Source: Candidatus Woesearchaeota archaeon
GTDB lineage: Archaea; Nanoarchaeota; Nanoarchaeia; Woesearchaeales; JAGVZT01
Length of the DNA stretch: 64,000 nucleotides
NCBI GenBank assembly: GCA_017608295.1
Contig: JAFCGF010000006.1
Span: 1 to 64,000, forward strand
Reading direction: 5' to 3'
Shown here piece by piece: positions 24,586 to 31,655 of the stretch. The stretch's first letter is position 1, and each line of letters opens with the position of its first letter. The position numbers and the translations under genes are program-made. Below the pieces are notes generated by a model. The model saw only the letters and a list, made by a program, of their open reading frames with translations. It was not told where the DNA came from and did no database searches.

Positions 24586-24849
24586 TCAGAGAAACGCACC
24601 GTGCTCCAGCCCGTACACCAATCCTTCAACATCACCGTGGTCCCCGTCCTCGCAGGCCTGGTACGGCGTCCGGTGTCCAAGGGCTGGGACGTTGGCAGAG
24701 TAGAACCATTTGAGTGCGGATTCCTCTCCTCCCTCGAAGAGGCCGATGACCACATCTGTCAATTCCTCACCGGCGTCTCGCTGCAGATCCTCTAATGTGT
24801 TTTCTGGCGCCGTATTAGTGTACAATTCCATCTTTGTCACCTTGGTCAT
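24586..24849 (-). CDS. MbcA/ParS/Xre-type (DUF2384-like) domain protein
   Basis: The protein is 87 residues. The C-terminal half follows the DUF2384 pattern closely: a VVIGLFEGGEESALKWFYS helix, then VPALGHRTPYQACE, then VEGLVYGLEHGAF. In RES-Xre and MbcT-MbcA systems this domain binds and neutralises the toxin. The usual N-terminal Xre helix-turn-helix is missing here. The ATG 24849 overlaps the TGA of the upstream gene (ATGA). An internal ATG at 24831 has AAGGTGA six bases ahead and could also be used. The strict coupling suggests that the two proteins work together. The toxin role of the neighbour is unproven. Confidence 0.7.
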   Translation of the reverse strand: MTKVTKMELYTNTAPENTLEDLQRDAGEELTDVVIGLFEGGEESALKWFYSANVPALGHRTPYQACEDGDHGDVEGLVYGLEHGAFL

Positions 24850-25298
24850 TCGTCCAGGAGATGTTCAAGTCCGAAGGGGGCGGTCCGCTCTCGGAGAGAT
24901 GCCAGTTTCGCCTCACAGTCCGCTTCAACTCTCTTTGTGCAAGCTTCTGTGTACGCTTCATCGAGAAGCTCTTGCCAATCACCTGGTAAATAGGCATCAA
25001 CAAACCCTCCGTCAGCCCCGTGGAAGACCTGATCTTCCCCATTGCGTATAGTAATCCAGTCAGATTGTCTAGGCAACCTATAGCTCGAAAGATGGATGTG
25101 CAGACCGTCCAATGTGAACTCAGTGCAGCCATCGGCTTTACGCTTCTTACCATGCCTCGTGAAATAGGCTTGTTCCCCGAAGTCCTCAATCACGACATAC
25201 GCTTTCAGGAAAATTTCGTCTTCGTTTGCTTGCATCTTACGATTCTCAATCTCTTTGTTGACCTTCTCCTTCATTATCTCTACGTCCGTGTAATCCAC
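24846..25298 (-). CDS. Uncharacterised partner of the MbcA/ParS-type protein
   Basis: The protein is about 150 residues and is not recognised. A charged N-terminal helix (VEIMKEKVNKEIENRKMQ) is followed by a beta-rich middle (TEFTLDGLHIHLSSYR, WITIRNGEDQVFHGADGG) and a C-terminal helix-rich end starting YLPGDWQELLDEAY. It lacks the RES toxin landmarks. The GTG at 25298 is preferred because AGGTG stands six bases ahead; GTG 25307 is the alternative. AATTTATAAATCC (25331-25343, minus strand) is the promoter. It is co-transcribed and overlapping with the MbcA/ParS-type gene, so it is a candidate toxin or regulated effector of a new pair. Confidence 0.55.
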   Translation of the reverse strand: MDYTDVEIMKEKVNKEIENRKMQANEDEIFLKAYVVIEDFGEQAYFTRHGKKRKADGCTEFTLDGLHIHLSSYRLPRQSDWITIRNGEDQVFHGADGGFVDAYLPGDWQELLDEAYTEACTKRVEADCEAKLASLRERTAPFGLEHLLDE

Positions 25299-25369
25299 TT
25301 GTACCACCTGAATGAGGGAACTAGCAGGGATTTATAAATTTATCACTTCAAAGTGGGGATTTCATTTCT

Positions 25370-25405
25370 TATCGCTATGGTTTCGAGAAGGTCCTGAGCG
25401 ATTAA
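25370..25405 (+). pseudogene. Gene-tail remnant A3 (ends FEKVLSD)
   Basis: A short plus-strand stretch reads RYGFEKVLSD and TAA (25403-25405). The DNA from the phenylalanine codon through the terminator matches remnants A1 and A2, while nothing upstream does. It marks the right edge of a sequence whose left part was replaced. Confidence 0.5.
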
Positions 25406-25425
25406 GGCTCAGGGCTTTTTTTTTC
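25393..25425 (+). terminator. Hairpin and T-run after remnant A3
   Basis: CCTGAGC (25393-25399) and GCTCAGG (25407-25413) form a perfect stem over the stop codon, followed by nine T residues. It is the same design as the terminator after remnant A1. Confidence 0.65.
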
Positions 25426-25441
25426 TTTATTTTTCACATAT

Positions 25442-25684
25442 CTACAAATCGGCGGCGTCTAAGGTAAAGTGGTATCCGTACCATTTAATTGATTTCTTTG
25501 GTGTACGTCCACCTCGATGATGAATGCATCCGTGAGCTCTGGCTTTCCTTCGTTCCCATTCCTCTGCAGCCTTACGACTCTTGAAGGGACCAAACTCCGT
25601 CCAGTTGCGTAAGCTAGGATACTTTGCTTTGTTCTCCCTTTTTCGAATTGCTCGTCTTGTGGTAATCCCTATTTTACATGGCAT
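25442..25684 (-). CDS. Small GIY-YIG-like / hypothetical protein
   Basis: The protein is 80 residues and very basic. The pattern KIGITTRRAIRKRENK, then YPSLRNWTEFGPFKSRKAAEEWE and IKWYGYHF, resembles small GIY-YIG or T5orf172-type proteins, where the second half of the motif (KIGITT) is followed by a helix with arginines. No clear catalytic glutamate is seen, so nuclease activity is doubtful. The start at ATG 25684 is preferred because CTATTTAAACC (25711-25721) lies about 30 bases upstream; a TTG at 25708 is also in frame. The gene lies between remnants A3 and B3. Confidence 0.55.
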   Translation of the reverse strand: MPCKIGITTRRAIRKRENKAKYPSLRNWTEFGPFKSRKAAEEWERRKARAHGCIHHRGGRTPKKSIKWYGYHFTLDAADL

Positions 25685-25708
25685 AAGATTTTCACTATTT
25701 CCAAACAA

Positions 25709-26013
25709 ATCTGATGGTTTAAATAGATTTTGAGATGAGGCCCGGTGATAATGAAGGGCTTACTCAGTCACGCTTCTTCTCAAGTGCGAAGCCTGCCTTC
25801 GCGGAGGTTGAAACAAATGGATAGCATAGATGAACGGACACACGGCGCGAACAACACGGAACCACGCGATAAAATCGGGAATTCCCAAATCATGTGGATG
25901 TCCTCGATTCCACGACGCCCGCGGTGGCATCTGCACCTCAAATCCTTCCCAAACCCTGTTGATAGATGGAATCCCAAATCCTGTTGAGAACTGTCCGGAA
26001 AACCTTAGTTTAA
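25709..26013. other. Intergenic region with promoter and tail remnant B3
   Basis: This stretch holds the promoter of the small GIY-YIG-like gene, remnant B3 (minus strand, ending GFALEKKRD at 25764-25808) and a tandem pair of 15-base near-repeats CCCAAAYCCTGTTGA around 25957-25986. Several frames stay open on the minus strand, but none has a ribosome site or a recognisable product. Confidence 0.4.
25764..25808 (-). pseudogene. Gene-tail remnant B3 (ends GFALEKKRD)
   Basis: The minus-strand reading STSAKAGFALEKKRD is followed by TGA at 25764-25766. It matches remnant B1 over the last eight codons at the DNA level. It lies to the right of the cargo gene, just as B1 lies to the right of A1. Confidence 0.45.
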
Positions 26014-26505
26014 TCATGTGGACTGGAGGCAGACCTCAACCGCCTCGACGCATCCGATAGCGTTCTTTCTCAGGTTGGCAAGCAGGGCGCTGTTTACCCT
26101 GACCTTTGTGCCGTACTGGAACTGCTCTCTCAGCGACTTCGCATCTTCTGGTATCATCGTGCCAATCTGGCGGACCATCCGCACGTGTCGCTTGTCCAGC
26201 TCCAGCGTACCTGAGTCAATGAAATGCTCAACAGCGTTGAGTGTGCACTCCTGGTTCCTGCTTTCATAGCCAAGTGAGAATAAAATAGCAAGCAATGCGT
26301 GGTACATCGCATAGAAGGCAGCAGACACAGCCCAATCAGGGAATAAGTCCTGGTTGTGGTCAAAGGCCCGGAGGTTATGGAGCGCCTTGTCAATATGCTT
26401 TCTTGCCTCTTCCCTATCTGGTGCAATCTCCCTTATGCCAGTGTGATTCTCGCCCTTCTCACCCTGTTTGAGGCACCATTTGAGCATCCTTTTAGTCCGT
26501 GACAC
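26014..26505 (-). CDS. HEPN-domain protein paired with a nucleotidyltransferase
   Basis: The protein is 163 residues and largely helical. The core WAVSAAFYAMYHALLAILFSLGY is typical of HEPN domains that accompany minimal nucleotidyltransferases. The RNase motif Rx4-6H is not evident, so it may be a substrate or regulatory HEPN. The GTG at 26505 has GGAGGT eight bases ahead and overlaps the 3' end of the transferase gene by 14 bases. HEPN-MNT pairs are widespread archaeal toxin-antitoxin systems in which the MNT modifies the HEPN protein. Confidence 0.8.
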   Translation of the reverse strand: MSRTKRMLKWCLKQGEKGENHTGIREIAPDREEARKHIDKALHNLRAFDHNQDLFPDWAVSAAFYAMYHALLAILFSLGYESRNQECTLNAVEHFIDSGTLELDKRHVRMVRQIGTMIPEDAKSLREQFQYGTKVRVNSALLANLRKNAIGCVEAVEVCLQST

Positions 26506-27094
26506 TGGACAGGACCTCCACGATGCACCCCTCTCCTGAAATCACGATTCCCTTCTTTAGGATGTCGATAAGCACTGCTGACTTATCTTTGAGTTGTTGT
26601 TTCATATCCTCTCCTGTCATGAGCAGCGGGCTGATTGTCTTTGTCTTTTTGAGCCCGAGACAGAAGTCTGTTATGCTCCTCACATCGCTCTCATCCTTGA
26701 TGAGGAAGAGGGCGTCGACATCCTTTGCTCCCCTGCCTTTTGTGAGGATGGAGCCAAAAAGAATGATGGCTTGTGTAGAACCACATTTCCGTAATGCTTC
26801 TGCGTACACCTTCGCCACAGGCTTGTCCTTTAGTATCCTGCTCGCGCGCTCTGTGAGTATAATCTCAGCGATTCTCCGCGCTTCTGTAGAGGAGAAGTCA
26901 AGCCGGTAGAATATGGCATTCCCCATCTGTTCAGAAGATAGGATATGCCTCTCATCCAGCTCTTTCACGATTTTGTGGGCAGAGCCGACACTTATATCCA
27001 GTTCCCGCGCAATCTGGTTGACGTTGTACTTCTGCAAGGGGTTGATGATGAGGTGTTCCAGTATCGCTGCCGTATTCTTCGCGAAGAGTGCCAT
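26492..27094 (-). CDS. HTH-minimal nucleotidyltransferase (MNT) fusion
   Basis: The protein is 200 residues. An N-terminal winged helix-turn-helix (KYNVNQIARELDISVGSAHKIVKEL) is fused to a nucleotidyltransferase with FGSILTKGRGAKDVDALFLI, the GS...DxD catalytic motif. The transferase part probably AMPylates the HEPN partner. The winged helix suggests that it also represses its own promoter. The start at 27094 is chosen because the longer frame would cross the operator and TATA box. Upstream lie alternating inverted repeats (27099-27137) and GTTTATATAC. It is the first gene of the pair. Confidence 0.85.
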   Translation of the reverse strand: MALFAKNTAAILEHLIINPLQKYNVNQIARELDISVGSAHKIVKELDERHILSSEQMGNAIFYRLDFSSTEARRIAEIILTERASRILKDKPVAKVYAEALRKCGSTQAIILFGSILTKGRGAKDVDALFLIKDESDVRSITDFCLGLKKTKTISPLLMTGEDMKQQLKDKSAVLIDILKKGIVISGEGCIVEVLSSVTD

Positions 27095-27098
27095 CTTA

Positions 27099-27137
27099 TT
27101 CACTTTTTTTGAATGATTATTCATTCTTAGTGAATGA
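27099..27137 (-). promoter_or_regulatory. Operator: nested inverted repeats upstream of the MNT-HEPN operon
   Basis: GAATGA (27111-27116), TCATTC (27121-27126) and GAATGA (27132-27137) alternate. In addition TTCACT (27099-27104) and AGTGAA (27129-27134) form an outer pair. The block fills the space between the start codon and the TATA box GTATATAAAC (27141-27150). A bound repressor would block transcription start. The encoded winged helix is the natural candidate. Confidence 0.7.
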
Positions 27138-27245
27138 GGTGTATATAAACTTTGCGCTTGCATAACACTGGCTGAGAAGAGAGATGTTCAAATACCTTAT
27201 GGCACTTTTTCCGGAGAATTTCCGCTACTACTTCTGCCTTGGGAC

Positions 27246-27848
27246 TCACCGCTCAACAAAGAAGCTGTGCTTGTCCTTGTTCTGGAGCTCATCCATGATG
27301 CGCTGCATGATGATTTTCTTTGGGTCAGGCATGAGCTTCACTCTCTCACGGATGTCCTTGAAGCTCTTGAAGGGCTCATCCTTACGCGCGTCTATGATAT
27401 CCCACATCCGCTTCTTCCCCAGGCCAGGCAGCAATTCAAGGGAATGCATCCTAGTAGACAGGGGACGGGCTTTGTTGAAAAATTCGACAAACCGCGCCTC
27501 GTCCTTTGTGATGACATCATCCAATACAAACTCAAGCTCCTTCTGTGCGGTCTGTGTAAGCTTCCTGAAGGACAGCCTGCCAGAGATGTGATGTATCTTC
27601 TCTCTTTTACCGTCTCCTATGTATACTTCATCAAGGAGCTGGAGAGATACGTCTTTCTTCGGAACGAGCTCAAGCAAAGCGAACTTGGTTTTGCCAATCC
27701 CCTGCACAATCGCCGTCTTGAGATGGGAGGATTTGCTATCAAGCGGGTAGCCGTGAGGCAGGAAATCCAGTACTATTGCAATATCTTCCCTGAACCTTCT
27801 AGGCTCATCCCTTTCGTCCCTTCTCCTCCCTCTATCTCTGTCCATCAT
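27246..27848 (-). CDS. DUF655 family archaeal protein (putative RNA/DNA-binding)
   Basis: The protein is 200 residues. After an arginine-rich start it has an OB-like region (IVLDFLPHGYPLDSK...AIVQGIGKTKFALLELVPK) and two helix-hairpin-helix-like repeats around LELLPGLGKKRMWDIIDARK. This is the standard archaeal DUF655 protein encoded after L21e and rpoF, as here. Its function is unknown; nucleic-acid binding is inferred from the folds. AGGTG is two bases before the first ATG and five before the second (27845). Confidence 0.9.
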   Translation of the reverse strand: MMDRDRGRRRDERDEPRRFREDIAIVLDFLPHGYPLDSKSSHLKTAIVQGIGKTKFALLELVPKKDVSLQLLDEVYIGDGKREKIHHISGRLSFRKLTQTAQKELEFVLDDVITKDEARFVEFFNKARPLSTRMHSLELLPGLGKKRMWDIIDARKDEPFKSFKDIRERVKLMPDPKKIIMQRIMDELQNKDKHSFFVER

Positions 27849-27870
27849 AGCACCTAAGAATGCTGGCTAT

Positions 27871-28230
27871 TTAACTTTTTTTTGCTTTGATATATTCCTT
27901 GACAACGCCAGCGATTTTTTTTAGATTATCGTTGCTTATCGAAATAGGGTAGCCCTGCAGCACGAGCTTGATGTCGTCTGCTGTCGCGGGCATGATATCT
28001 ACAATCTTGATGATGTGCTGCTCCCTTAGCCTTGGAATCTCCAGCGCGGCAATCTTCTTGACAAGCTCTTCGTGCTCTTTGTTCTTGAGCTGGAGGAACT
28101 GACCTAAGTATTCCTGCACCTTTGTGACACGGAAGCTGGGCTCCTCGTCACGCTTCTCGATTTTCTTGAGCTCTCCCTGGAGATCTGTCATGCTGAGCGG
28201 GTCTTCGTTCATGATTTTCGCGTCTGTCAT
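27871..28230 (-). CDS. rpoF: DNA-directed RNA polymerase subunit F (Rpb4)
   Basis: The protein is 119 residues. It shows the Rpb4 helical core: the region of residues 40-75 (TKVQEYLGQFLQLK...KKIAALEIPRLREQHIIKIVDIMP) and LVLQGYPISISNDNLKKIAGVVKEYIK at the end. RpoF with RpoE forms the polymerase stalk. The L21e-rpoF-DUF655 order is a classical archaeal operon, which supports the call. Confidence 0.94.
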   Translation of the reverse strand: MTDAKIMNEDPLSMTDLQGELKKIEKRDEEPSFRVTKVQEYLGQFLQLKNKEHEELVKKIAALEIPRLREQHIIKIVDIMPATADDIKLVLQGYPISISNDNLKKIAGVVKEYIKAKKS

Positions 28231-28235
28231 AGTCC

Positions 28236-28523
28236 TTACCTTGTGAGATGCACCGGATGGATGATGAGTTTCTTGAGCTTGGTGATGTCTTTGACATTAA
28301 CCTCGTAGCAATTGCCCCTCTTGCGGATGATGATTCCTGTCCTGCCCTGATATTTCGGGTTGAACATCCCCTTGTGTATTGAGGACTCAATATTGAGCTT
28401 GACGCGCTCCCCTTCCTTGAACTCCTGAAGATAGCGCGAGATGCTGATTTTTCCCTTCGTTCCAGTAGGTTTCGCCATCTTGTGACGCGTCTTCCTGCGG
28501 GGCCCTCCTTTCCTGTTGGTCAT
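28236..28523 (-). CDS. rpl21e: Large ribosomal subunit protein eL21
   Basis: The protein is 95 residues and basic. The start MTNRKGGPRRKTRHKM is the hallmark of L21e, and FNPKYQGRTGIIIRKRGNCY is the conserved middle. It is first in the L21e-rpoF-DUF655 operon, with GGAAGTGAT ahead of the ATG. Confidence 0.96.
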   Translation of the reverse strand: MTNRKGGPRRKTRHKMAKPTGTKGKISISRYLQEFKEGERVKLNIESSIHKGMFNPKYQGRTGIIIRKRGNCYEVNVKDITKLKKLIIHPVHLTR

Positions 28524-28600
28524 GAATAATCACTTCCAGAGTTGAGTCTCTTATGGTTAGTGCAGGGAGAAGCCAGATACGATTTAAAAAGGTTTGGTAT

Positions 28601-29137
28601 TCAGGAGCCGGTGTTGATAATAGCCCCACTGAGAACGCTGTCGTTAGCCAGTTCACTGATGCGGTTCTTGAGATGCTCGATTGTGCGGCTATTGTCCTGT
28701 TGGTTCATCATCACGCCACACTCAGGGCACTTGAAGTCATACTCAAGCGCGGATTCGAAATCAAGCCTTGCGCACATGTTTGTGCAGAGAAAGAAACCGT
28801 TGAGATTTTGCTCTTCCTTTTTGAGGCGCTCTTGGAGTTTGGTGATGTTGTTGAAATGGATATGCTTTTTGAGTTCAAGCACGCGCTTGGGGTTGAATGT
28901 CCAGTAAGATATATACCAGCCCTTCTCCTTATCCTTCTTCCTGTGGTAGTTGACAAGATGAAGGCCATGAAGCCTGTAGAGCATATTACGCGCCTGATTG
29001 ACCTCGATATTGATATCTTCAGCAATGGTGAATTCAGAGATATTCTTCTTGCCTTTGAGATAATTGACAAGAGGCATCACATCTTCCCCCACTACTTGGG
29101 AAATAACGTTTTTGATAAGCTTTTGTGTGACTCTCAT
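28601..29137 (-). CDS. tfe: Transcription initiation factor E, alpha subunit
   Basis: The protein is 178 residues. An N-terminal extended winged helix (LVNYLKGKKNISEFTIAEDI...ARNMLYRLHGLHLVNYHRKK) is followed by a coiled helix and a zinc ribbon with CTNMC and CPEC. TFE helps open promoters. The longer frame to 29233 is rejected because the TATA box TTTATATAC (29172-29180) lies inside it, placing transcription start just before ATG 29137. Confidence 0.92.
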   Translation of the reverse strand: MRVTQKLIKNVISQVVGEDVMPLVNYLKGKKNISEFTIAEDINIEVNQARNMLYRLHGLHLVNYHRKKDKEKGWYISYWTFNPKRVLELKKHIHFNNITKLQERLKKEEQNLNGFFLCTNMCARLDFESALEYDFKCPECGVMMNQQDNSRTIEHLKNRISELANDSVLSGAIINTGS

Positions 29138-29201
29138 TATGGTACAACCGATGTCTTCTATATTCCAATCAGGGGTGGATGTATATAAATCTTTCGGTTT
29201 T

Positions 29202-30215
29202 TTAACTATTTTGTAGTTGTAAACTTGACGCATTTTTCCTCATCTTCCTAATATACTTCCCTAATTTCTTGCATACTCCGACGCCATGTCCGTTGGGTTC
29301 CTTGCACAGGGTGTTCTCAACAGTATCAAGCACTCTCGTGCCAGATAGGGTGGACTTGAGCTGCCTACCTGCGCTCTTCGTGGCGCGGATGATGGACTGC
29401 GCTTCTTTCCCACCATAATACTTGACAGCCTGGAATTTTGTGAATGAATTTGCTCCTGCCTGAAGGAATCTCTCGAGTTGCGGGCCTCGGTCATGCCAGA
29501 TGCCGGCAACAATCTCAAGGTCGGGAAAGTCGAGGCGCGTCTGTGCTATCCACCACTCCAGGTCCTTGGGGTCAGCTGGCGCAGTGAATCGTGAGCCGTC
29601 GTGCGGAACAAGGCCGTATACGACTATCTTATCGATTCTCTGGGCGTCGAGGAATCGCTTCAGCTTTGGGTAATCCTCTCTCCGCTCACCGAGGCCGATG
29701 ATGAGTGTCATTACCCGTTTCATGCCCAGCTCTCGCGCGGCATCCAGCGTCTCGAGATAGGGCTCAAGTGGCTTGCTCGGGCACACATCCCTCCTCAGCC
29801 GCCAGTTGACAGTTTCAATAGACACACACACAGAGTCCACTGCTGGCTGTAATTGCTGGAGCTGTTCCTTTGTGAAAGGTCCTGCGTTGATGCACACAGG
29901 CTCACCGTAGAGCTCGTACACCCGGCCAGTGAGTTTCTTGAGTTCGTCGATAGTATAGGCGCCTGTGCCTGCCGACAGGAATCCAATCTTCCACCCCAAT
30001 TCGTGGCAGAGCGTTACTTCTGCGAGCACGCTGTCAGGGCTGCGCTTCGCTGCCTTCGGCTGCTTGATGGTATCCTGTGCCAGGGACATATAGCAGAATG
30101 CGCAGTCCGCATTGTCACAATGCCAGGATAAGAATACTGCTCTCTCGAACCATGTTTCTTTGTTGAAGTTCGCCGCATAGGTGCGGCTAGCTCTGTTGAT
30201 CATAGTAGTTATCAC
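29202..30215 (-). CDS. Radical SAM protein, BioB-like, with a Cx4Cx2C motif
   Basis: The protein is 337 residues. HCDNADCAFCYM near residue 33 places the three cluster cysteines with spacing Cx4Cx2C, not the canonical Cx3Cx2C. The barrel motifs GWKIGFLSAGTG, CINAGPF, SIETVNW and MTLIIGLGERREDY follow the biotin-synthase-like order. HmdB, another BioB-like enzyme, has Cx5Cx2C, so spacing changes are tolerated in the group. The substrate is unknown. The GTG 30215 is supported by GGAGGTG seven bases ahead. The promoter GCTTAAATACC (30297-30307) leaves a leader of about 60 bases with inverted repeats. Confidence 0.82.
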   Translation of the reverse strand: MITTMINRASRTYAANFNKETWFERAVFLSWHCDNADCAFCYMSLAQDTIKQPKAAKRSPDSVLAEVTLCHELGWKIGFLSAGTGAYTIDELKKLTGRVYELYGEPVCINAGPFTKEQLQQLQPAVDSVCVSIETVNWRLRRDVCPSKPLEPYLETLDAARELGMKRVMTLIIGLGERREDYPKLKRFLDAQRIDKIVVYGLVPHDGSRFTAPADPKDLEWWIAQTRLDFPDLEIVAGIWHDRGPQLERFLQAGANSFTKFQAVKYYGGKEAQSIIRATKSAGRQLKSTLSGTRVLDTVENTLCKEPNGHGVGVCKKLGKYIRKMRKNASSLQLQNS

Positions 30216-30386
30216 TCTAAGACACCTCCCTTTGGAGTTGTCGGGAATCCCGGGGGAAAGACCGAGATGTAAGGCGGTGCTTTCCGTGAAATAAGGGGTA
30301 TTTAAGCATTGTTAGTCTTGGAAACAATAATCTTTTTTAAGCACTTCAGTGCCGGGGTGAAATAGGGGTTTCAAGCTTGTTTCTGA

Positions 30387-30848
30387 CTACTCGCTCGGTA
30401 CACAATATAGTGTGGTTTCCTTCTGGAACCTTATACCTATCCTGGCAATCGTGTTCTCACTCCTGCTGCCCTGTCCGACACGCACGACATCGAGTTCCAG
30501 GCGGTCGTTCCAGAAAAAGCTTCCCTTGCACAGTGCCGGCAGGTACATGCAATCCCCGTTCCCGCACGGAATCGTTATCCTCTCGTCGAGGCCGGAGATG
30601 AGAATCTCTCCAGCCTGACCGTTCGTCACAGTGAGATAATCTCCTTCCAGCACATATTCTTCTGCGCCCATGCTTACGACTGCCCGCGCGTATCCGTCAA
30701 ACACGACCGCGTCTGGCTGTCCGGAGAAATCCTTACCTTTTCCCAGCACCCTGCCTATCAGCTTTGTCGCCTTCGGCGCAGAAATACCTGTCGCATTTTG
30801 AGTATCATACCCAAGGCCACTGAGCCTCTCTTCAAGGGATGTGTCCAT
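30387..30848 (-). CDS. Hypothetical beta-rich protein
   Basis: The protein is 153 residues, soluble and not recognised. The second half is rich in alternating hydrophobic strands (AVVFDGYARAVVSMGAEEY, YLTVTNGQAGEILISG) and could form a beta-barrel or sandwich. There are three cysteines, two in IPCGNGDCMYLP. It is divergent from the Nudix gene. TTTTATATAGG (30908-30918) on the minus strand is its promoter. The stretch downstream to the radical SAM gene carries an imperfect direct repeat. Confidence 0.6.
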   Translation of the reverse strand: MDTSLEERLSGLGYDTQNATGISAPKATKLIGRVLGKGKDFSGQPDAVVFDGYARAVVSMGAEEYVLEGDYLTVTNGQAGEILISGLDERITIPCGNGDCMYLPALCKGSFFWNDRLELDVVRVGQGSRSENTIARIGIRFQKETTLYCVPSE

Positions 30849-31016
30849 CGTATCACAAGCCCGGTGCTGAAGTCCTACAGTAATGATATGACAATATCAT
30901 ACTATCCTATATAAAACTGTCTTGCTCAGGATGGAAAAAACCTCCATGGAAATGCATATAAAGTTCCCCGGTTCTTACGAAGCATCCGCGCGTGTTGCGT
31001 TCTTGGGAGTGAAATC

Positions 31017-31655
31017 ATGGCTGAACGGGTAATGGTGGTGCCGAGAGACATCCTGTTTCACGAGGGAAAAGAGTTCAACGGCTTCTGCCCAGTGTCTCAG
31101 TTTGATTTCACGAAGCGAATTCTTGTCAACCAGCAATACCTGCTCAGGAAGACAACTGATTCGGACCAGAAGCTGCCAGTCGAGGAGGACCCGAGCTTTA
31201 AGCAGGTAATACCTTATTGCCTGTTCGTGCACGAGGGCAAGCTGTTCCTGTATGAGCGTCTGAGGAAGGGAGGCGAAGAAAGGCTGCACAATCAGGTTTC
31301 TATTGGTGTGGGAGGCCATATCAATCCAGTCGACGCCGGAGATGATATCCTCGTGAAGGCGATGCTCCGCGAGTTCCGCGAGGAACTGAATTATTCGGGA
31401 AAATTCACTTTTGAGCTGCTCGGCTTCATCAACTTGGATAATGCAGAGCCAGTGCACAAGGTGCACTTCGGCCTCGTGTATCTCCTACGGGGAGACTCTC
31501 CGGGAATCGCTGTGCGCGAGGTGGATACGCTTTCAGGAAGGCTCATTCCCCTTGAGGATGTGCTGTCCTCCCAGGAGAAGATGGAGCGCTGGTCAAGTGT
31601 ATGTGTCGATTATCTGCGGGAGAACCCGCATATCATCCATGAGGTGAAACAATGA
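31017..31655 (+). CDS. Nudix hydrolase domain protein
   Basis: The protein is 212 residues. The Nudix box is visible around residues 99-125: GGHINPVDAGDDILVKAM followed by LREFREELNY, with the metal-binding REFREEL core. The N-terminal 70 residues resemble those of phosphoesterase-type Nudix proteins that act on nucleoside diphosphate derivatives. The substrate is unknown. Its TGA overlaps the sucC ATG, so it is co-translated with succinyl-CoA ligase. GCATATAAAG (30954-30963) is the promoter of the operon. Confidence 0.88.
   Translation: MAERVMVVPRDILFHEGKEFNGFCPVSQFDFTKRILVNQQYLLRKTTDSDQKLPVEEDPSFKQVIPYCLFVHEGKLFLYERLRKGGEERLHNQVSIGVGGHINPVDAGDDILVKAMLREFREELNYSGKFTFELLGFINLDNAEPVHKVHFGLVYLLRGDSPGIAVREVDTLSGRLIPLEDVLSSQEKMERWSSVCVDYLRENPHIIHEVKQ

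Noticed and set aside
24360..24713. A plus-strand frame of 117 codons
   Set aside because: It begins with GTG without a ribosome site and ends antisense to the MbcA/ParS-type gene, which has a recognisable domain.
25760..26017. Overlapping minus-strand frames of 65-85 codons
   Set aside because: They cross the short tandem repeat and the B3 remnant and have no start signal; the composition is unlike a real protein.
29138..29233. N-terminal extension of TFE by 32 residues
   Set aside because: The TATA box at 29172-29180 lies inside the extension, so transcription would start after it.
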